A program made the position numbers and the translations under genes. A DNA stretch of 64,000 nucleotides from Pedosphaera sp. (GTDB lineage: Bacteria > Verrucomicrobiota > Verrucomicrobiia > Limisphaerales > SXQI01): the NCBI GenBank assembly GCA_025359965.1, contig JANYDC010000159.1, positions 1-64,000 of the forward strand, given 5' to 3'. The notes beneath the pieces were generated by a model, which was not told where the DNA came from, searched no databases, and saw nothing but the letters and a program-made list of their open reading frames with translations. Shown here in pieces: positions 55,648 to 64,000 of the stretch; positions within the stretch are counted from its first letter, which is position 1; every line of letters starts with the position of its first letter.

Positions 55648-57438
55648 ATGCCAGAAGAAACGGGGAAAGACGGGCGCAAGGCCTCACCGATTCGCCAACC
55701 GCTCCTTGGAGTGGTGGCGTTTATTGGAGCGTACCCGCGTGGCGTGACCCTGGCTCTAAGCCTATTGCTGGTCAATATTTGCATTGAAATGGTCCTGCCA
55801 CAGATTCTTGGCAGCGCCATCACCAATCTGCGCTGGCACAATGAGTGGGGGGCGGAATTTCCACTGTCGGCATATACCAGCCTGTTCGTGGCCTTGGTCC
55901 TAATTCGTGCGGGTGTGGGGTATATTTTGGGGCCCATCCGCAACCGGGTCATTCAATCCACCCTGCGAGACATACGCGTCCGCATGTTCAATGTCATGCA
56001 AAGGCTGCCCTTCTCGTTCCATGATCGGATGAACGCAGGGGAGTTGATCTCACGCTCGACCACCGATATTTGGAGGTTGCAGGATTTTATTTTGGCCTGC
56101 CTCTTGTTGAGCGTCGACATCACCGTCACCTTGATTATTACCGTGACCCTGATTTTTACGATCAGCCCCCTGCTCGGAGCCCTCACCTTGGCATTTTTGC
56201 TGCCCACCGTTGGACTGCTCATTCACTACAGCCGCATACTCCAGCCCCGTTGGCGCGCAGTCCATGATCTCCATAGCGCGATGACCACGGTGATCCAGGA
56301 AAACATTGCCGGAGTGCGCGTGGTGCGGGCTTTCGCTCGGGAGCCGGATCAATTGTCCAAATTTGAAGGCCGTCGGCGCACCTATGTCGACACCCTGATG
56401 GAGACTGTCAACTATTGGGCGGGTCGTGTGCCGTTCACTCAATTCATTTTTGGCGTCGGATTGCCTTTGTTGCTCTGGGTGGGCGGTGTGCAGGTGATCC
56501 AAGGGAAGCTGCTCCTCGGCGATTTGATTAAAGTGCTGTTTTACATCATGGCCATAGGCCACCGCATGGGAGCCATAGGGCAATTTAGCAACACCCTCCA
56601 AACGGCCAGCGCATCGGCTGAACGCGTCTTGGAAATTATGCGAGAACCCTCCCCTCTCATTGAAGGCACTCAGAGATTACCGCATGGGGCGGGCACGCTG
56701 GTGGTCGATAAAGTTTCCTTTGCCTATGGCTCCAAGAGTGCAGCCATTCAGGACGTTTCATTTGAAGTGCCTGCCGGCACCACCTGCGCCATTGTGGGTG
56801 CCACCGGAGCGGGCAAATCCACTTTGGTGCATCTCATCCCCCGGTATTACGACCCTCAGCAGGGCCGTATATTGTTGGACGGTGCGGACATTAAGAGTCT
56901 CACTTTTGCTGAGTTGCGCAGCCACGTCGCATTGATTTTTCAGGAGACTTTTCTTTTTAGCGCAACCGTGGCGGAAACGATTGCCTACGGACGCCCTGAT
57001 GCCTCACAGGAGGAAATAGAGTCCTGCGCCGAGGCTGCGCAAGCGCACGAATTCATTCGAGGGCTGGCAAATGGATACAAAACAATGATTGGGGAACGCG
57101 GTGTCACGCTCAGTGGGGGGCAGAAGCAGCGTCTGGCCATCGCGCGGGCCTTCATGATGAATCCGAGGGTCGTGATCATGGATGACGCCACTTCCAGCAT
57201 CGACGCGCGCACCGAGAAAGCCATCCATACCGCGCTCCGAAAACTCTGCGCAGGCCGCACCACCCTGGTCATTGCCCACCGCGCCTCCACGGTGCGCGAG
57301 GCAGGCATGATCATTGTGCTGGATCATGGGCGTGTTGTCCAAAGGGGCACTCACGCTTCGCTTATGGACGAGCCCGGTGTGTACCGCAACCTCTTCGCCA
57401 CAGATATTGTCCACGACGAGGAAGGAGCATTGGATTAG
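55648..57438 (+). CDS. ABC exporter half-transporter, degenerate-site subunit
   Basis: The product of about 596 residues (start MPEETGKDGRK) has six transmembrane helices followed by an ABC ATPase domain: Walker A GATGAGKST (about 385-393), Q-loop FQETFLF, signature LSGGQKQRLAIA (about 487) and Walker B VVIMDDATSSID. The residue after the Walker B Asp is Asp instead of the catalytic Glu. This is the hallmark of the non-hydrolysing site in heterodimeric exporters such as TM287/288 or BmrCD. The partner gene starts 2 bp after the stop. Together they should form one exporter for lipids, drugs or peptides. Confidence 0.93.
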   Translation: MPEETGKDGRKASPIRQPLLGVVAFIGAYPRGVTLALSLLLVNICIEMVLPQILGSAITNLRWHNEWGAEFPLSAYTSLFVALVLIRAGVGYILGPIRNRVIQSTLRDIRVRMFNVMQRLPFSFHDRMNAGELISRSTTDIWRLQDFILACLLLSVDITVTLIITVTLIFTISPLLGALTLAFLLPTVGLLIHYSRILQPRWRAVHDLHSAMTTVIQENIAGVRVVRAFAREPDQLSKFEGRRRTYVDTLMETVNYWAGRVPFTQFIFGVGLPLLLWVGGVQVIQGKLLLGDLIKVLFYIMAIGHRMGAIGQFSNTLQTASASAERVLEIMREPSPLIEGTQRLPHGAGTLVVDKVSFAYGSKSAAIQDVSFEVPAGTTCAIVGATGAGKSTLVHLIPRYYDPQQGRILLDGADIKSLTFAELRSHVALIFQETFLFSATVAETIAYGRPDASQEEIESCAEAAQAHEFIRGLANGYKTMIGERGVTLSGGQKQRLAIARAFMMNPRVVIMDDATSSIDARTEKAIHTALRKLCAGRTTLVIAHRASTVREAGMIIVLDHGRVVQRGTHASLMDEPGVYRNLFATDIVHDEEGALD

Positions 57439-57440
57439 CC

Positions 57441-59249
57441 ATGGCCGACGAGGATGAGGATATTCTGATCGAGGAGTCATTCGCTCAAAAGCAAATGAGC
57501 AAGGCGACTTTTCGCCGTCTGAGCCAATATCTGCGGCCCTACCGGCGAGTATTGTTCCTCAACATCCTCTTCACGGTGCTGGCGACCGGTTCCCAGTTGC
57601 TTGGCCCTCAGTTCATCCAGATTGGGATCGATCACTTTCTGACTGACACCAAAAACGTGTCCTTTGCCCTGCGCGGCATTGCGATCATCAGCCTGCTTTA
57701 CTTGGGCAATCTGCTTTTCGGATGGTGGCTGTCCACCTCGCAGGTCAAAACCGCCATTCAAGCAGGACAAGGGGCAATGAATGACCTGCGCTCGGCGGTT
57801 TTTGCGCACATCCAAAAACTCTCCCTGAATTACTTCGATAAAACGCATCAAGGCAGAATCATTTCACGTGCTGACACGGATATTGATTCAATGGATCGAA
57901 TCCTGACCTGGGGTGCGAACCAATTGGTGGGAAGCCTAATCACGCTGGTGGGTGTTCTTCTCTTCCTCCTGAGATACGATTGGAGGTTGTGCATGGCCAT
58001 ATCCCTTGTGATTCCACCTCTGTTGATTGCGACCCGGCTATTTCAAATCCACGGCATGCGCGCCTACCGCAGGGTCCGGCAACAATCCTCAAAAATAACG
58101 GCGGCACTGGCGGAGAATATTAATGGTGTTCGAGTGGTGCAGGCTTTCGCCAGGGAAGACTTCAACCTTGCGGCCTTCCACAACACCCACACGGAGTATG
58201 CCAGTCGGGCTCTGGACACCGCCCGTATTTTTCACACCTACATGCCCATCGTGGGGCTCATCAGCGGTCTCGGCACGGCCATTGTGCTGGGCTATGGCAG
58301 CTCCCTGGTTTTACAACATAAAATCACGGTCGGCGAACTGGCGGCCTTCATTCTTTATCTGGGCATGTTCTTCGGACCCATCCAGACCATGGGTGATTTG
58401 TACAATGCGGTATTGTCGACTGCAGCCAGCGCAGAGCGCATTTTTCAACTGCTCGACACCGACCCACAGGTGGTGGATCGCGCAGGCGCGGTGCCCTTTG
58501 GGCGCATTGAGGGGAGAGTCGAATTCCGTTCGATTTATTTTCGGTATGAATCCACCCCAATGGAACGCTGGATCCTCAGCGATATCTCCTTTGGCGTCGA
58601 GCCGGGCCAAACCATCGCCTTAGTGGGAGCGACCGGCTCGGGCAAAACCTCAGTGATCAGCCTTCTCGCAAGGTTTTATGAGCCTCAAAAGGGCAGCATC
58701 TTAATCGATGGAAAGGATGTGGTCCGCACCACCATTCAATCATTGCGCGCCCAAATTGCTGTGGTCACGCAGGAAAATTTCCTCTTCTCGGGGACAGTGA
58801 TGGAAAACCTGAAATTTGCACGTCCTCAAGCAACGGATGAAGAAGTCATCGAAGCGGCCAAAACTTTGGGGACCGATGGAGTGATCAGGCACTTTGCCGA
58901 TGGATACCAAACCAAAGTCACTGAGCGCGGGGCCAATTTCAGCGCGGGTGAGAGGCAATTGCTAACCTTTACACGGGCGTTGGTGGCTGATCCGAGAATC
59001 CTAATTCTGGACGAGGCCACCAGCGCGGTTGATCCCGCCACCGAACGCCTCATCCAGTATGCGTTGGACGAGCTGATCAGCCGTCGCACCACCTTCATCA
59101 TCGCGCATCGATTGTCCACCGTCATCAATGCCCATCGCATCCTCGTCCTGGAAAATGGGCATATCCTTGCCCAGGGATCCCACCGTGAATTACTTGAACA
59201 GGGTGGCTATTACGCCGAGCTCCATAAGGATTTCATCGGCGCGCATTGA
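57441..59249 (+). CDS. ABC exporter half-transporter, catalytic-site subunit
   Basis: The 602-residue partner has six transmembrane helices (ISRADTDIDSMDRILTWGAN between them) and an ABC domain with Walker A GATGSGKTS (about 396), Q-loop TQENFLF, signature FSAGERQLLTFTRAL (about 498), and a complete Walker B with Glu, ILILDEATSAVD. The C-loop reads FSAGE instead of LSGGQ, which in heterodimers is the degenerate signature that pairs with the partner's degenerate Walker B. Spacing to the first gene is 2 bp, so expression is surely coupled. The pair is a canonical heterodimer with one working ATPase site. Substrate is unknown. Confidence 0.94.
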   Translation: MADEDEDILIEESFAQKQMSKATFRRLSQYLRPYRRVLFLNILFTVLATGSQLLGPQFIQIGIDHFLTDTKNVSFALRGIAIISLLYLGNLLFGWWLSTSQVKTAIQAGQGAMNDLRSAVFAHIQKLSLNYFDKTHQGRIISRADTDIDSMDRILTWGANQLVGSLITLVGVLLFLLRYDWRLCMAISLVIPPLLIATRLFQIHGMRAYRRVRQQSSKITAALAENINGVRVVQAFAREDFNLAAFHNTHTEYASRALDTARIFHTYMPIVGLISGLGTAIVLGYGSSLVLQHKITVGELAAFILYLGMFFGPIQTMGDLYNAVLSTAASAERIFQLLDTDPQVVDRAGAVPFGRIEGRVEFRSIYFRYESTPMERWILSDISFGVEPGQTIALVGATGSGKTSVISLLARFYEPQKGSILIDGKDVVRTTIQSLRAQIAVVTQENFLFSGTVMENLKFARPQATDEEVIEAAKTLGTDGVIRHFADGYQTKVTERGANFSAGERQLLTFTRALVADPRILILDEATSAVDPATERLIQYALDELISRRTTFIIAHRLSTVINAHRILVLENGHILAQGSHRELLEQGGYYAELHKDFIGAH

Positions 59250-59257
59250 TCATGCGG

Positions 59258-60703
59258 TTATTTCTTTTCCAAAAGCTTCTCGAGTGATTCGCTTTTAGGC
59301 TGACCGGCTGCCAAGGCTTTTTGGTAATGAAAACGTGCCAATTCCAACGAGGGCGGCTGGGCGGAAGAATAAACAACGGCCAGATTGTAGTGAGCCCCGG
59401 CGTAGTTGGGAGAAAGGGTCACTGCCTTCCGCAACGCTGTTTCGGCAGGTCCGCGCTGACCTTTCTGACTTAGGACCAAGCCAAGGTAGTTTTGCGTCTC
59501 CGCGTTTTTGGCATCAGCACTGGCTGCCTGGCTCAACAAATCAAGAGCCTCATCCATCTTGTTCTGGCGGTAACGAAGAATGCCTTTGATCGAAAGTGCA
59601 TAGGCATCCGAAGGATCAATCAGCATGGCCGCAGTGATCCGTGTCTCAGCGTCTTCCAAATGATTTTGCTGGAGATTGACCGCAGCCAGATTGGCCAGGA
59701 TGTACACGTTTTTCTCGTCCATCTTCAACACATCGAGATATTTTTTCTCGGCATCATCGAAATGACCGGCTGAATAGGCCCGCTGAGCTTCCGTCACAAG
59801 AGGCCCTGCACCAGAGGGCAGTTCCCGCACGGACTTCTTCTTTTCAGCGTCCTTCTGCTTTTCCCCACGTGGATTCACAACCAAGGGGGAAGCCTTAAAC
59901 AAGGCCAATTCGTCCTCAGAGTAGGGAACTTTGCGCGTGTCAAAAACTTCCAAACGCGAGCGCAACACCCGCACTTGATTGGTCATCTCAGCCGACTGGG
60001 CCGCAAGGGAGCGGGACTTGGCATCGAACAATTCCTTGTTCGCGTCGTTCAATTTCTTAAGGAGCTCATTGCGCTCCTTTTCCAACGCTTTGACCGCCTG
60101 CTTTTCAGAAACGCCATCCGGCAGCGGTTTTGGAGTTACAGTCAGCGCGGCAGAAGCCTGGGTCTGTGCCAGAGCAAGGGCGGATTTTAGACCATCCCGC
60201 TCCTTCTCGTAGGACTTGATTTTCTCCTCAGCCCTGGCCAATTCGCGGGCATCACCCGAAACTGGTTTGGCCATCAAAGCCTCCTTAAGTTTGGCCTCAA
60301 GAGCAGCCTGGCTGGCTTCCAACCGGGCGATGTCGGCTTTGAGCGTTGCCGTGTTATCGAAAGCAGGAGAAGGCGCAATGCCTGTAATGGGGGGCCGGAG
60401 AACTGCGGGAACATCAGAATTTGTCGGGGCTCCACCTAAGGCAGTGAGCTGCTCGCTCACATAACTGAGACGATATTGCACGGTTTTGGTGTTCCACTCC
60501 GGAGCCGAAGCCTGCAATTTCTTCAAAGATTGAAGGGCTTCCGCGTATTTTTGCCGGGCCAATTGGGATTGCGCCGACCCACGCAATTGATCAGCGTCAG
60601 AAATTAATTGGTAAATACCTACGTACTCCTCATCCGAACCGGCGCGCAACACCGTGGTGGGAAACAACAAAACAGCAGCTGAAAGCGATAAAAACCAACG
60701 CAT
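59258..60703 (-). CDS. Exported TPR protein with coiled-coil segment
   Basis: The 481-residue protein starts with a signal peptide (MRWFLSLSAAVLLFPTTVLR). A helical repeat follows near 30-75 (QLARQKYAEALQSLKKLQAS), then a long coiled coil at about 115-250 (IARLEASQAALEAKLKEALM; ELARAEEKIKSYEKERDGLK; LEKERNELLKKLNDANKELF), and C-terminal TPR repeats at about 300-470 (AQRAYSAGHFDDAEKKYLDV; YILANLAAVNLQQNHLEDAE; ETQNYLGLVLSQKGQRGPAE; GAHYNLAVVYSSAQ). It is probably a periplasmic scaffold. It converges on the ABC exporter genes with 8 bp between stops. Partners are unknown. Confidence 0.85.
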   Translation of the reverse strand: MRWFLSLSAAVLLFPTTVLRAGSDEEYVGIYQLISDADQLRGSAQSQLARQKYAEALQSLKKLQASAPEWNTKTVQYRLSYVSEQLTALGGAPTNSDVPAVLRPPITGIAPSPAFDNTATLKADIARLEASQAALEAKLKEALMAKPVSGDARELARAEEKIKSYEKERDGLKSALALAQTQASAALTVTPKPLPDGVSEKQAVKALEKERNELLKKLNDANKELFDAKSRSLAAQSAEMTNQVRVLRSRLEVFDTRKVPYSEDELALFKASPLVVNPRGEKQKDAEKKKSVRELPSGAGPLVTEAQRAYSAGHFDDAEKKYLDVLKMDEKNVYILANLAAVNLQQNHLEDAETRITAAMLIDPSDAYALSIKGILRYRQNKMDEALDLLSQAASADAKNAETQNYLGLVLSQKGQRGPAETALRKAVTLSPNYAGAHYNLAVVYSSAQPPSLELARFHYQKALAAGQPKSESLEKLLEKK

Positions 60704-60867
60704 ACCTAAACTTTACTCTCCGCTTCGGTCCTTTGGCAAACCTCAAAGCAACCTCAATGAGTCGTAAACACCATCCCGTGACCATTGCAACAATTCGGCG
60801 AAAGAAACGGGCGGACGATTGACAGCCTTTCGTGGGGTGTGATACGGTCCCGCAACTCGACGGGGAT

Positions 60868-61491
60868 ATGTACTCGTTTCTAAATCAGCAGGTTCTAGTG
60901 CTGAACCGGCTCTGGCAGGCTGTAAATGTCTGCTCGGCCAGGCGAGCGCTAACGCTTCTCTTTGAAGGCCACGCCCATGTCGTGCTTAATGCACCCGACG
61001 GAAGTTTTCGCACATTCGACTTCAATCAGTGGCACAGTTTTTCCCAGCGAGAGCCTCACGACGAAAGCATCAAGACCATCTCGTTTAAAATCCGTGTGCC
61101 CAGGGTCATTCTTCTTTGCCTGTTTGACCGCATGCCGAAAAAGGAAGTCAAATTCACCCGGCACAACATTTTCGAGCGAGACCGAAATACCTGCCAGTAC
61201 TGCGGCAAAGTATTCGAGCGTAAAGACCTCAACCTCGACCATGTTATTCCCCGCGATCGCGGTGGTCCCACCAGTTGGGAGAACATCGTATGCTCGTGCA
61301 TTCGCTGCAACACCAAGAAGGCCAATCGCACTCCATTGGAGGCTTCGTTGCGCCTCGTCAAAAAGCCCAAACGCCCAAAATGGCGGCCCTTTGTGCAGAT
61401 CAACCTTGGACCCAACTACCACGATAGTTGGAAGCACTTCTTGGATCTTGCCTATTGGAACGTGGAGCTGGGCGAAGAAGTCGGTGGATGA
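60868..61491 (+). CDS. HNH endonuclease family protein
   Basis: The 207-residue product (start MYSFLNQQVLVLNRLWQAVN at 60868; the frame is open from 60832) has an N-terminal domain with VCSARRALTLLFEGHAHVV and a C-terminal HNH/zinc motif. Cys pairs are CQYC (Cys109, Cys112) and CSCIRC (about 142-145), with the catalytic LDHVIPRDRGGPTSWEN between. The RRAL..L..G.A N-terminus plus HNH is a very common stand-alone bacterial family of unknown biological role. It is not accompanied by a methylase, so a restriction role is unlikely. All HNH residues appear intact. Confidence 0.92.
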   Translation: MYSFLNQQVLVLNRLWQAVNVCSARRALTLLFEGHAHVVLNAPDGSFRTFDFNQWHSFSQREPHDESIKTISFKIRVPRVILLCLFDRMPKKEVKFTRHNIFERDRNTCQYCGKVFERKDLNLDHVIPRDRGGPTSWENIVCSCIRCNTKKANRTPLEASLRLVKKPKRPKWRPFVQINLGPNYHDSWKHFLDLAYWNVELGEEVGG

Positions 61492-61594
61492 TCAAGGAAT
61501 ATAGAGCGCGGAAGATTGCTGCCGCGTTCTCGGACCCTAAATCTTCCAGAAGCTAAAAAGCAGGAGCAAGCTCCCTCACTCCAAAGACGACTTT

Positions 61595-61960
61595 CTAGGC
61601 GACTCCCTTTTTGGCTGACTCGATCAACTCCCAGAATTTGGGGTTTTCTTGGAGGGCTTCATCTTCGCCTGTCGGGAGGCTGGAACGGTAAAGGAAATCT
61701 TTTAAGGTGTTCTTGCTGAGGATGCGATGGACTACCACGCCGAGATCATGGCGTTCAAAATAGACGCGGTATTCGCCCAAACGCAGGCGCTCGAGGTGAT
61801 GTCCATGACGGGCAAGGCGGCCGAAACGTTCCAGATCCGACTTCAACAATTCTTGAGGCAAACCCCGAAACTCGCCCAAAATATAAAGCTGAAGTTCTTT
61901 CGGCATTTTGGCCAGTTCAGCAGCACTGGTTGGATTGAAGATGATTTGGAATGGGCGCAT
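61595..61960 (-). CDS. RelE/ParE-like protein, no antitoxin seen
   Basis: The 121-residue protein has the RelE/ParE-like core, FQIIFNPTSAAELAKMPKEL, then LARHGHHLERLRLGEYRVYF and GVVVHRILSKNTLKDFLYR. In toxins of this superfamily the LR.G.YRv.y.......i..i..r strand carries the mRNA-cleaving basic residues. The C-terminal 30 residues (after LPTGEDEALQENPKFWELIE) are an extra tail. The usual small antitoxin gene is absent: upstream is tRNA-Glu after 28 bp, downstream the HNH gene. It may be an orphan toxin or a harmless relative. Confidence 0.75.
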   Translation of the reverse strand: MRPFQIIFNPTSAAELAKMPKELQLYILGEFRGLPQELLKSDLERFGRLARHGHHLERLRLGEYRVYFERHDLGVVVHRILSKNTLKDFLYRSSLPTGEDEALQENPKFWELIESAKKGVA

Positions 61961-61985
61961 CGCAAGAAGCGTGACTTAGATGAGA

Positions 61986-62060
61986 TGGTAGCGCGTACGG
62001 GAATCGCACCCGTCTTTCAGCCTTGAGAGGGCCGTGTCCTAACTGATAGACGAACGCGCC
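61986..62060 (-). tRNA. tRNA-Glu (CTC)
   Basis: The minus strand folds as a tRNA: acceptor GGCGCGT/ACGCGCT (first pair G-U), D arm GTCTATCAGTTAGGAC, anticodon stem CGGCC/GGCTG with loop CTCTCAA (anticodon CTC, Glu), T stem ACGGG/CCCGT, discriminator A and an encoded CCA (61986-61988). The T loop reads TGCGATT, so the nearly universal U55 is G. All stems are otherwise sound. Confidence 0.9.
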
Positions 62061-62718
62061 ACGGAGGTAGGAGGTTAACGTGGGTGAATGTTAAGTCAAT
62101 GGGGAAAAGGGATTTTTTAGCCACGGAAGGGGCTGGGGGGAGGTTTTACCGCGGATTTCTCGGATGGGGACGCGGGGGCCGACTCGGCAGTCGGCGAAAC
62201 AGCAGGTTTGGCAACCTGCGCTACAGGAAAGGGCCGTCCCTTTCTACCTTTTCTTGATATTTCTTGATTTTTATTGATGTGGCGTCCGCTTCTCAAGCCC
62301 AACGGGCCGCCCTTCTTCAGTCCAGCCTGTAGGGCTGGGTAACGGTCATCCGCTTCAAAATTTCTGCGGTCTCAAGGGTCGGGATAACTCCTTCGAGTTT
62401 CGGAAGTAATTGGCATTTTCTCATCAGAAGAGGCTTAAAACTTTCGCCAAAGATTATCGCGGCCCTTCAGGCCTCATGTTGTTTGGCGAACCCGATATCC
62501 CAGGCCGGTGGCCTGGGCTGAGAAATTAAGGCCCTTTAGGCCTTGGAAAAATGGCCTAAGCTGAGGGATGACAGCCCTTTGCGCCTTGAAAGGATGGATC
62601 GGAGAGCCGCCCCTACCTGTCGGGTTGTTTCATGGTTTTTCTTGATATTCTTTGATAATGCTCGAGGGAACGCAAAGTGGAGACAAGCCTCATGCCTTTG
62701 ATTACCCCATGTAAGCAC
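62061..62718. other. Non-coding, palindrome-rich gap
   Basis: About 660 bp without a gene. It contains the 'TTTTACCGCGGATTTC' type repeat (62134-62165), GGCAGTCGGCGAAACAGCAGG-like palindromic fragments near 62185, two related A+T words (TTTTCTTGATATTTCTTGAT near 62249 and TTTTTCTTGATATTCTTTGA near 62636), and the double hairpin at 62499-62540. Confidence 0.6.
62499..62540. repeat. Double-hairpin intergenic repeat, second copy
   Basis: CCCAGGCC-GGT-GGCCTGGG (62499-62517), then CTGAGAAATTAA, then GGCCC-TTTA-GGCC. The architecture and the CTGA spacer match 18135-18178. Stem bases differ by compensating changes, so folding, not sequence, seems conserved. Confidence 0.65.
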
Positions 62719-62744
62719 GAAAAAGCCGTCCCGAAGGACGGCTT
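62719..62744 (-). terminator. Rho-independent terminator of the PEP-CTERM gene
   Basis: On the minus strand AAGCCGTCC-TTCG-GGACGGCTTTTT forms a 9-bp stem with a stable TTCG loop followed by T residues, 25 bp beyond the stop of the PEP-CTERM gene. Confidence 0.9.
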
Positions 62745-62769
62745 AATGAGAACACACTAACTTAACAGA

Positions 62770-63336
62770 TTACTTGCGGCGGCGGATAGCCAGCGCGAGA
62801 CCACCAAGACCCAGCAGAGCCAAGGTCGTGGGTTCAGGTACACTGGAGCCCACCACGAAGCTCTGCAAACCAACTAAGTTCGGAGCAGTGATAGGAAGCG
62901 CAGGTGCAGGAGGAGTACCACCAAGAGCACCAGTGACGAAGTCATTGGAGGCACCAAACAGGCCACCACCGGACTTTGCAGCGTCATAAGAACCGAAGCT
63001 CGTCTCAAATGCCAACATGCGCAATGTGGCAGTTGTGCCGGCACCGAAACCAGGAATAGCAACACTACCGCCGCTGACATACCACTGTGTGGTTGCGCCA
63101 GTTTGGAAAGTAGCTATAGGTGCCAGCAAGGTCAACGACCCGCCTGCACCAACGAGAGCGAGCTGAGCTGAGACGGATTTTGCGCTCAAGCCAGGTCCAA
63201 CTGTGCTAGCACTGCCGTCTGGATTTGCCAAGAACACTTTGACACCAATGACGCGAGTGGCGAAATTGACAGTTCCCTGTGCAAACGTAGAAAACGTAAT
63301 AGCCAAGGCAGCCAATGTGATAAATAATTTCTTCAT
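62770..63336 (-). CDS. PEP-CTERM anchored secreted protein
   Basis: The 188-residue protein has a signal peptide (MKKLFITLAALAITFSTFAQ), a beta-rich middle, and a C-terminal sorting tag: VPEPTTLALLGLGGLALA followed by IRRRK. This is the PEP-CTERM signal (Pro-Glu-Pro, hydrophobic helix, basic end) processed by exosortases, so the mature protein is probably handed to the outer surface or matrix. No exosortase gene is in the window. The gene lies 27 bp after the truncated secreted-protein gene on the same strand, and a strong terminator follows, so they form one short transcript. Confidence 0.9.
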   Translation of the reverse strand: MKKLFITLAALAITFSTFAQGTVNFATRVIGVKVFLANPDGSASTVGPGLSAKSVSAQLALVGAGGSLTLLAPIATFQTGATTQWYVSGGSVAIPGFGAGTTATLRMLAFETSFGSYDAAKSGGGLFGASNDFVTGALGGTPPAPALPITAPNLVGLQSFVVGSSVPEPTTLALLGLGGLALAIRRRK

Positions 63337-63363
63337 GGTTGATTCGTGTTGGTTGATAAAAGA

Positions 63364-64000
63364 TTACGGATTGACACTGAAGGAGCGAGTCCAAGTTCCA
63401 GCCGTGGCCTTAAGGAGCCAAAAAGCTTCACCGACTCCAATGACGGGGGCGGCAGGATCCCAAGTAACAGGGCTGTTCGGAACAGAGGCGTCGTCTGCAA
63501 ACGCTGTCTTAGTTGACAGATAGTTTTGAGTACCAGCATCAAACTGATAAGCAGAATCCAGATCAGAAGCCTTGTAACCCAAGACGGTATCAATAGCACC
63601 AGCCTGAGGAACCTGAGAGGAAACCATGTTGAAGCCAACCCTCAAAGCGGTTGTCAGAGCTGTACCTTGAGGAACTTCACCAACGAAAGTAATAGTCTTA
63701 GCGGTGGGGCCTTGATTCAGCACGAAAGCACCTTCACCAGGAGCCAAGGTGAAATCAGTACCATCAAAAGTACCATCATCAAAGAATGAGACAGCAGGAA
63801 GATAGTTGCCATTGACGTATTTATAGATAGTCATTCCTTCAGCAGGAATGCCGCCGTCAACGTTTTTGAACAGATCAGAAATCTTATTGCTGGCTGCATT
63901 AAGGGGGTTGCTGATCATGTTGAAGCCAGGCTTCAAAGAGGTCCGGACGTATCCCACAGCGTTTACCGAGTAAACCTGGGCCATCGATGTAGCGATGCCG
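63364..64000 (-). CDS. Secreted hypothetical protein, 5' end beyond the window
   Basis: The frame is open to the window edge; residues before MAQVYSVNAVGYV read GIATS, the end of a signal peptide, so the true start is outside. The visible 206 residues contain two related modules opening VGYVRTSLKPGFNMISNPLN and LTTALRVGFNMVSSQVPQAG, each with a downstream Y.f..g.Y.........G.ftl..GeaF motif (APGEGAFVLNQG; GVGEAFWLLKA). This is a pattern I associate with short secreted Verrucomicrobial proteins of unknown function. It is co-oriented with, and 27 bp from, the PEP-CTERM gene. Confidence 0.8.
   Translation of the reverse strand, partial: GIATSMAQVYSVNAVGYVRTSLKPGFNMISNPLNAASNKISDLFKNVDGGIPAEGMTIYKYVNGNYLPAVSFFDDGTFDGTDFTLAPGEGAFVLNQGPTAKTITFVGEVPQGTALTTALRVGFNMVSSQVPQAGAIDTVLGYKASDLDSAYQFDAGTQNYLSTKTAFADDASVPNSPVTWDPAAPVIGVGEAFWLLKATAGTWTRSFSVNP

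Overview
The window looks like a chromosome segment of a free-living Verrucomicrobium, probably from the Limisphaerales/Pedosphaera side of the phylum. This is inferred from gene content, not from a marker gene: two pairs of planctomycete-type cytochrome (DUF1549/DUF1553) plus DUF1501 genes, lamin-tail/CotH, FG-GAP/ASPIC, RCC1 and NHL secreted proteins, a PEP-CTERM protein, and many short palindromic intergenic repeats. There is no integrase, transposase, phage structural gene or CRISPR array.

Layout. 0-10.5 kb: phosphoglycerate mutase (apgM), a secreted repeat protein, a dihaem cytochrome c, a DUF2239 gene behind a perfect 16-bp palindrome, an RCC1-repeat protein, and a three-gene run of aldehyde dehydrogenase, iron alcohol dehydrogenase and aldehyde dehydrogenase. 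10.5-18 kb: a 1,428-residue secreted multidomain protein overlapping a small membrane-protein gene, then an A+T-richer patch of small genes including a TPR gene split by an amber stop. 18-29 kb: DUF1328, an HGSNAT-like acyltransferase, a 1,787-residue lamin-tail/PA14/CotH protein, a DnaJ-like protein, an HtrA protease and a beta-helix protein. 29-37 kb: PSD1/DUF1501 pair number one, SMP-30, and tRNA-Asp. 37-44.5 kb: typA, a CbiX-like chelatase, small genes, an SDR lacking its catalytic Tyr, and a frameshifted dihaem cytochrome. 44.5-46 kb: a scrambled area holding a GxxExxY nuclease-fold gene, a truncated DUF1501 copy and duplicated small-ORF remnants. 46-55 kb: a long minus-strand run of secreted proteins (FG-GAP/ASPIC, hypothetical, PSD1, DUF1501). 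55-64 kb: a heterodimeric ABC exporter, a coiled-coil TPR protein, HNH endonuclease, a RelE-like protein, tRNA-Glu, a palindrome-rich gap, and a PEP-CTERM gene behind a truncated secreted-protein gene.

The dominant theme is extracytoplasmic: most large genes encode exported proteins that probably handle polymers or electron transfer at the envelope, with HtrA and perhaps the DnaJ-like protein as quality control. The most unusual material is the rearranged 44.5-46 kb locus, where a GxxExxY cassette bordered by CGCAGAG-type repeats seems to lie inside one copy of a duplicated unit. Other points are three small broken genes (homopolymer frameshifts and one amber stop), the DUF2239 palindrome, several families of dispersed hairpin repeats, and a structured non-coding stretch next to typA. 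All family assignments come from reading motifs by eye; no database search was run.
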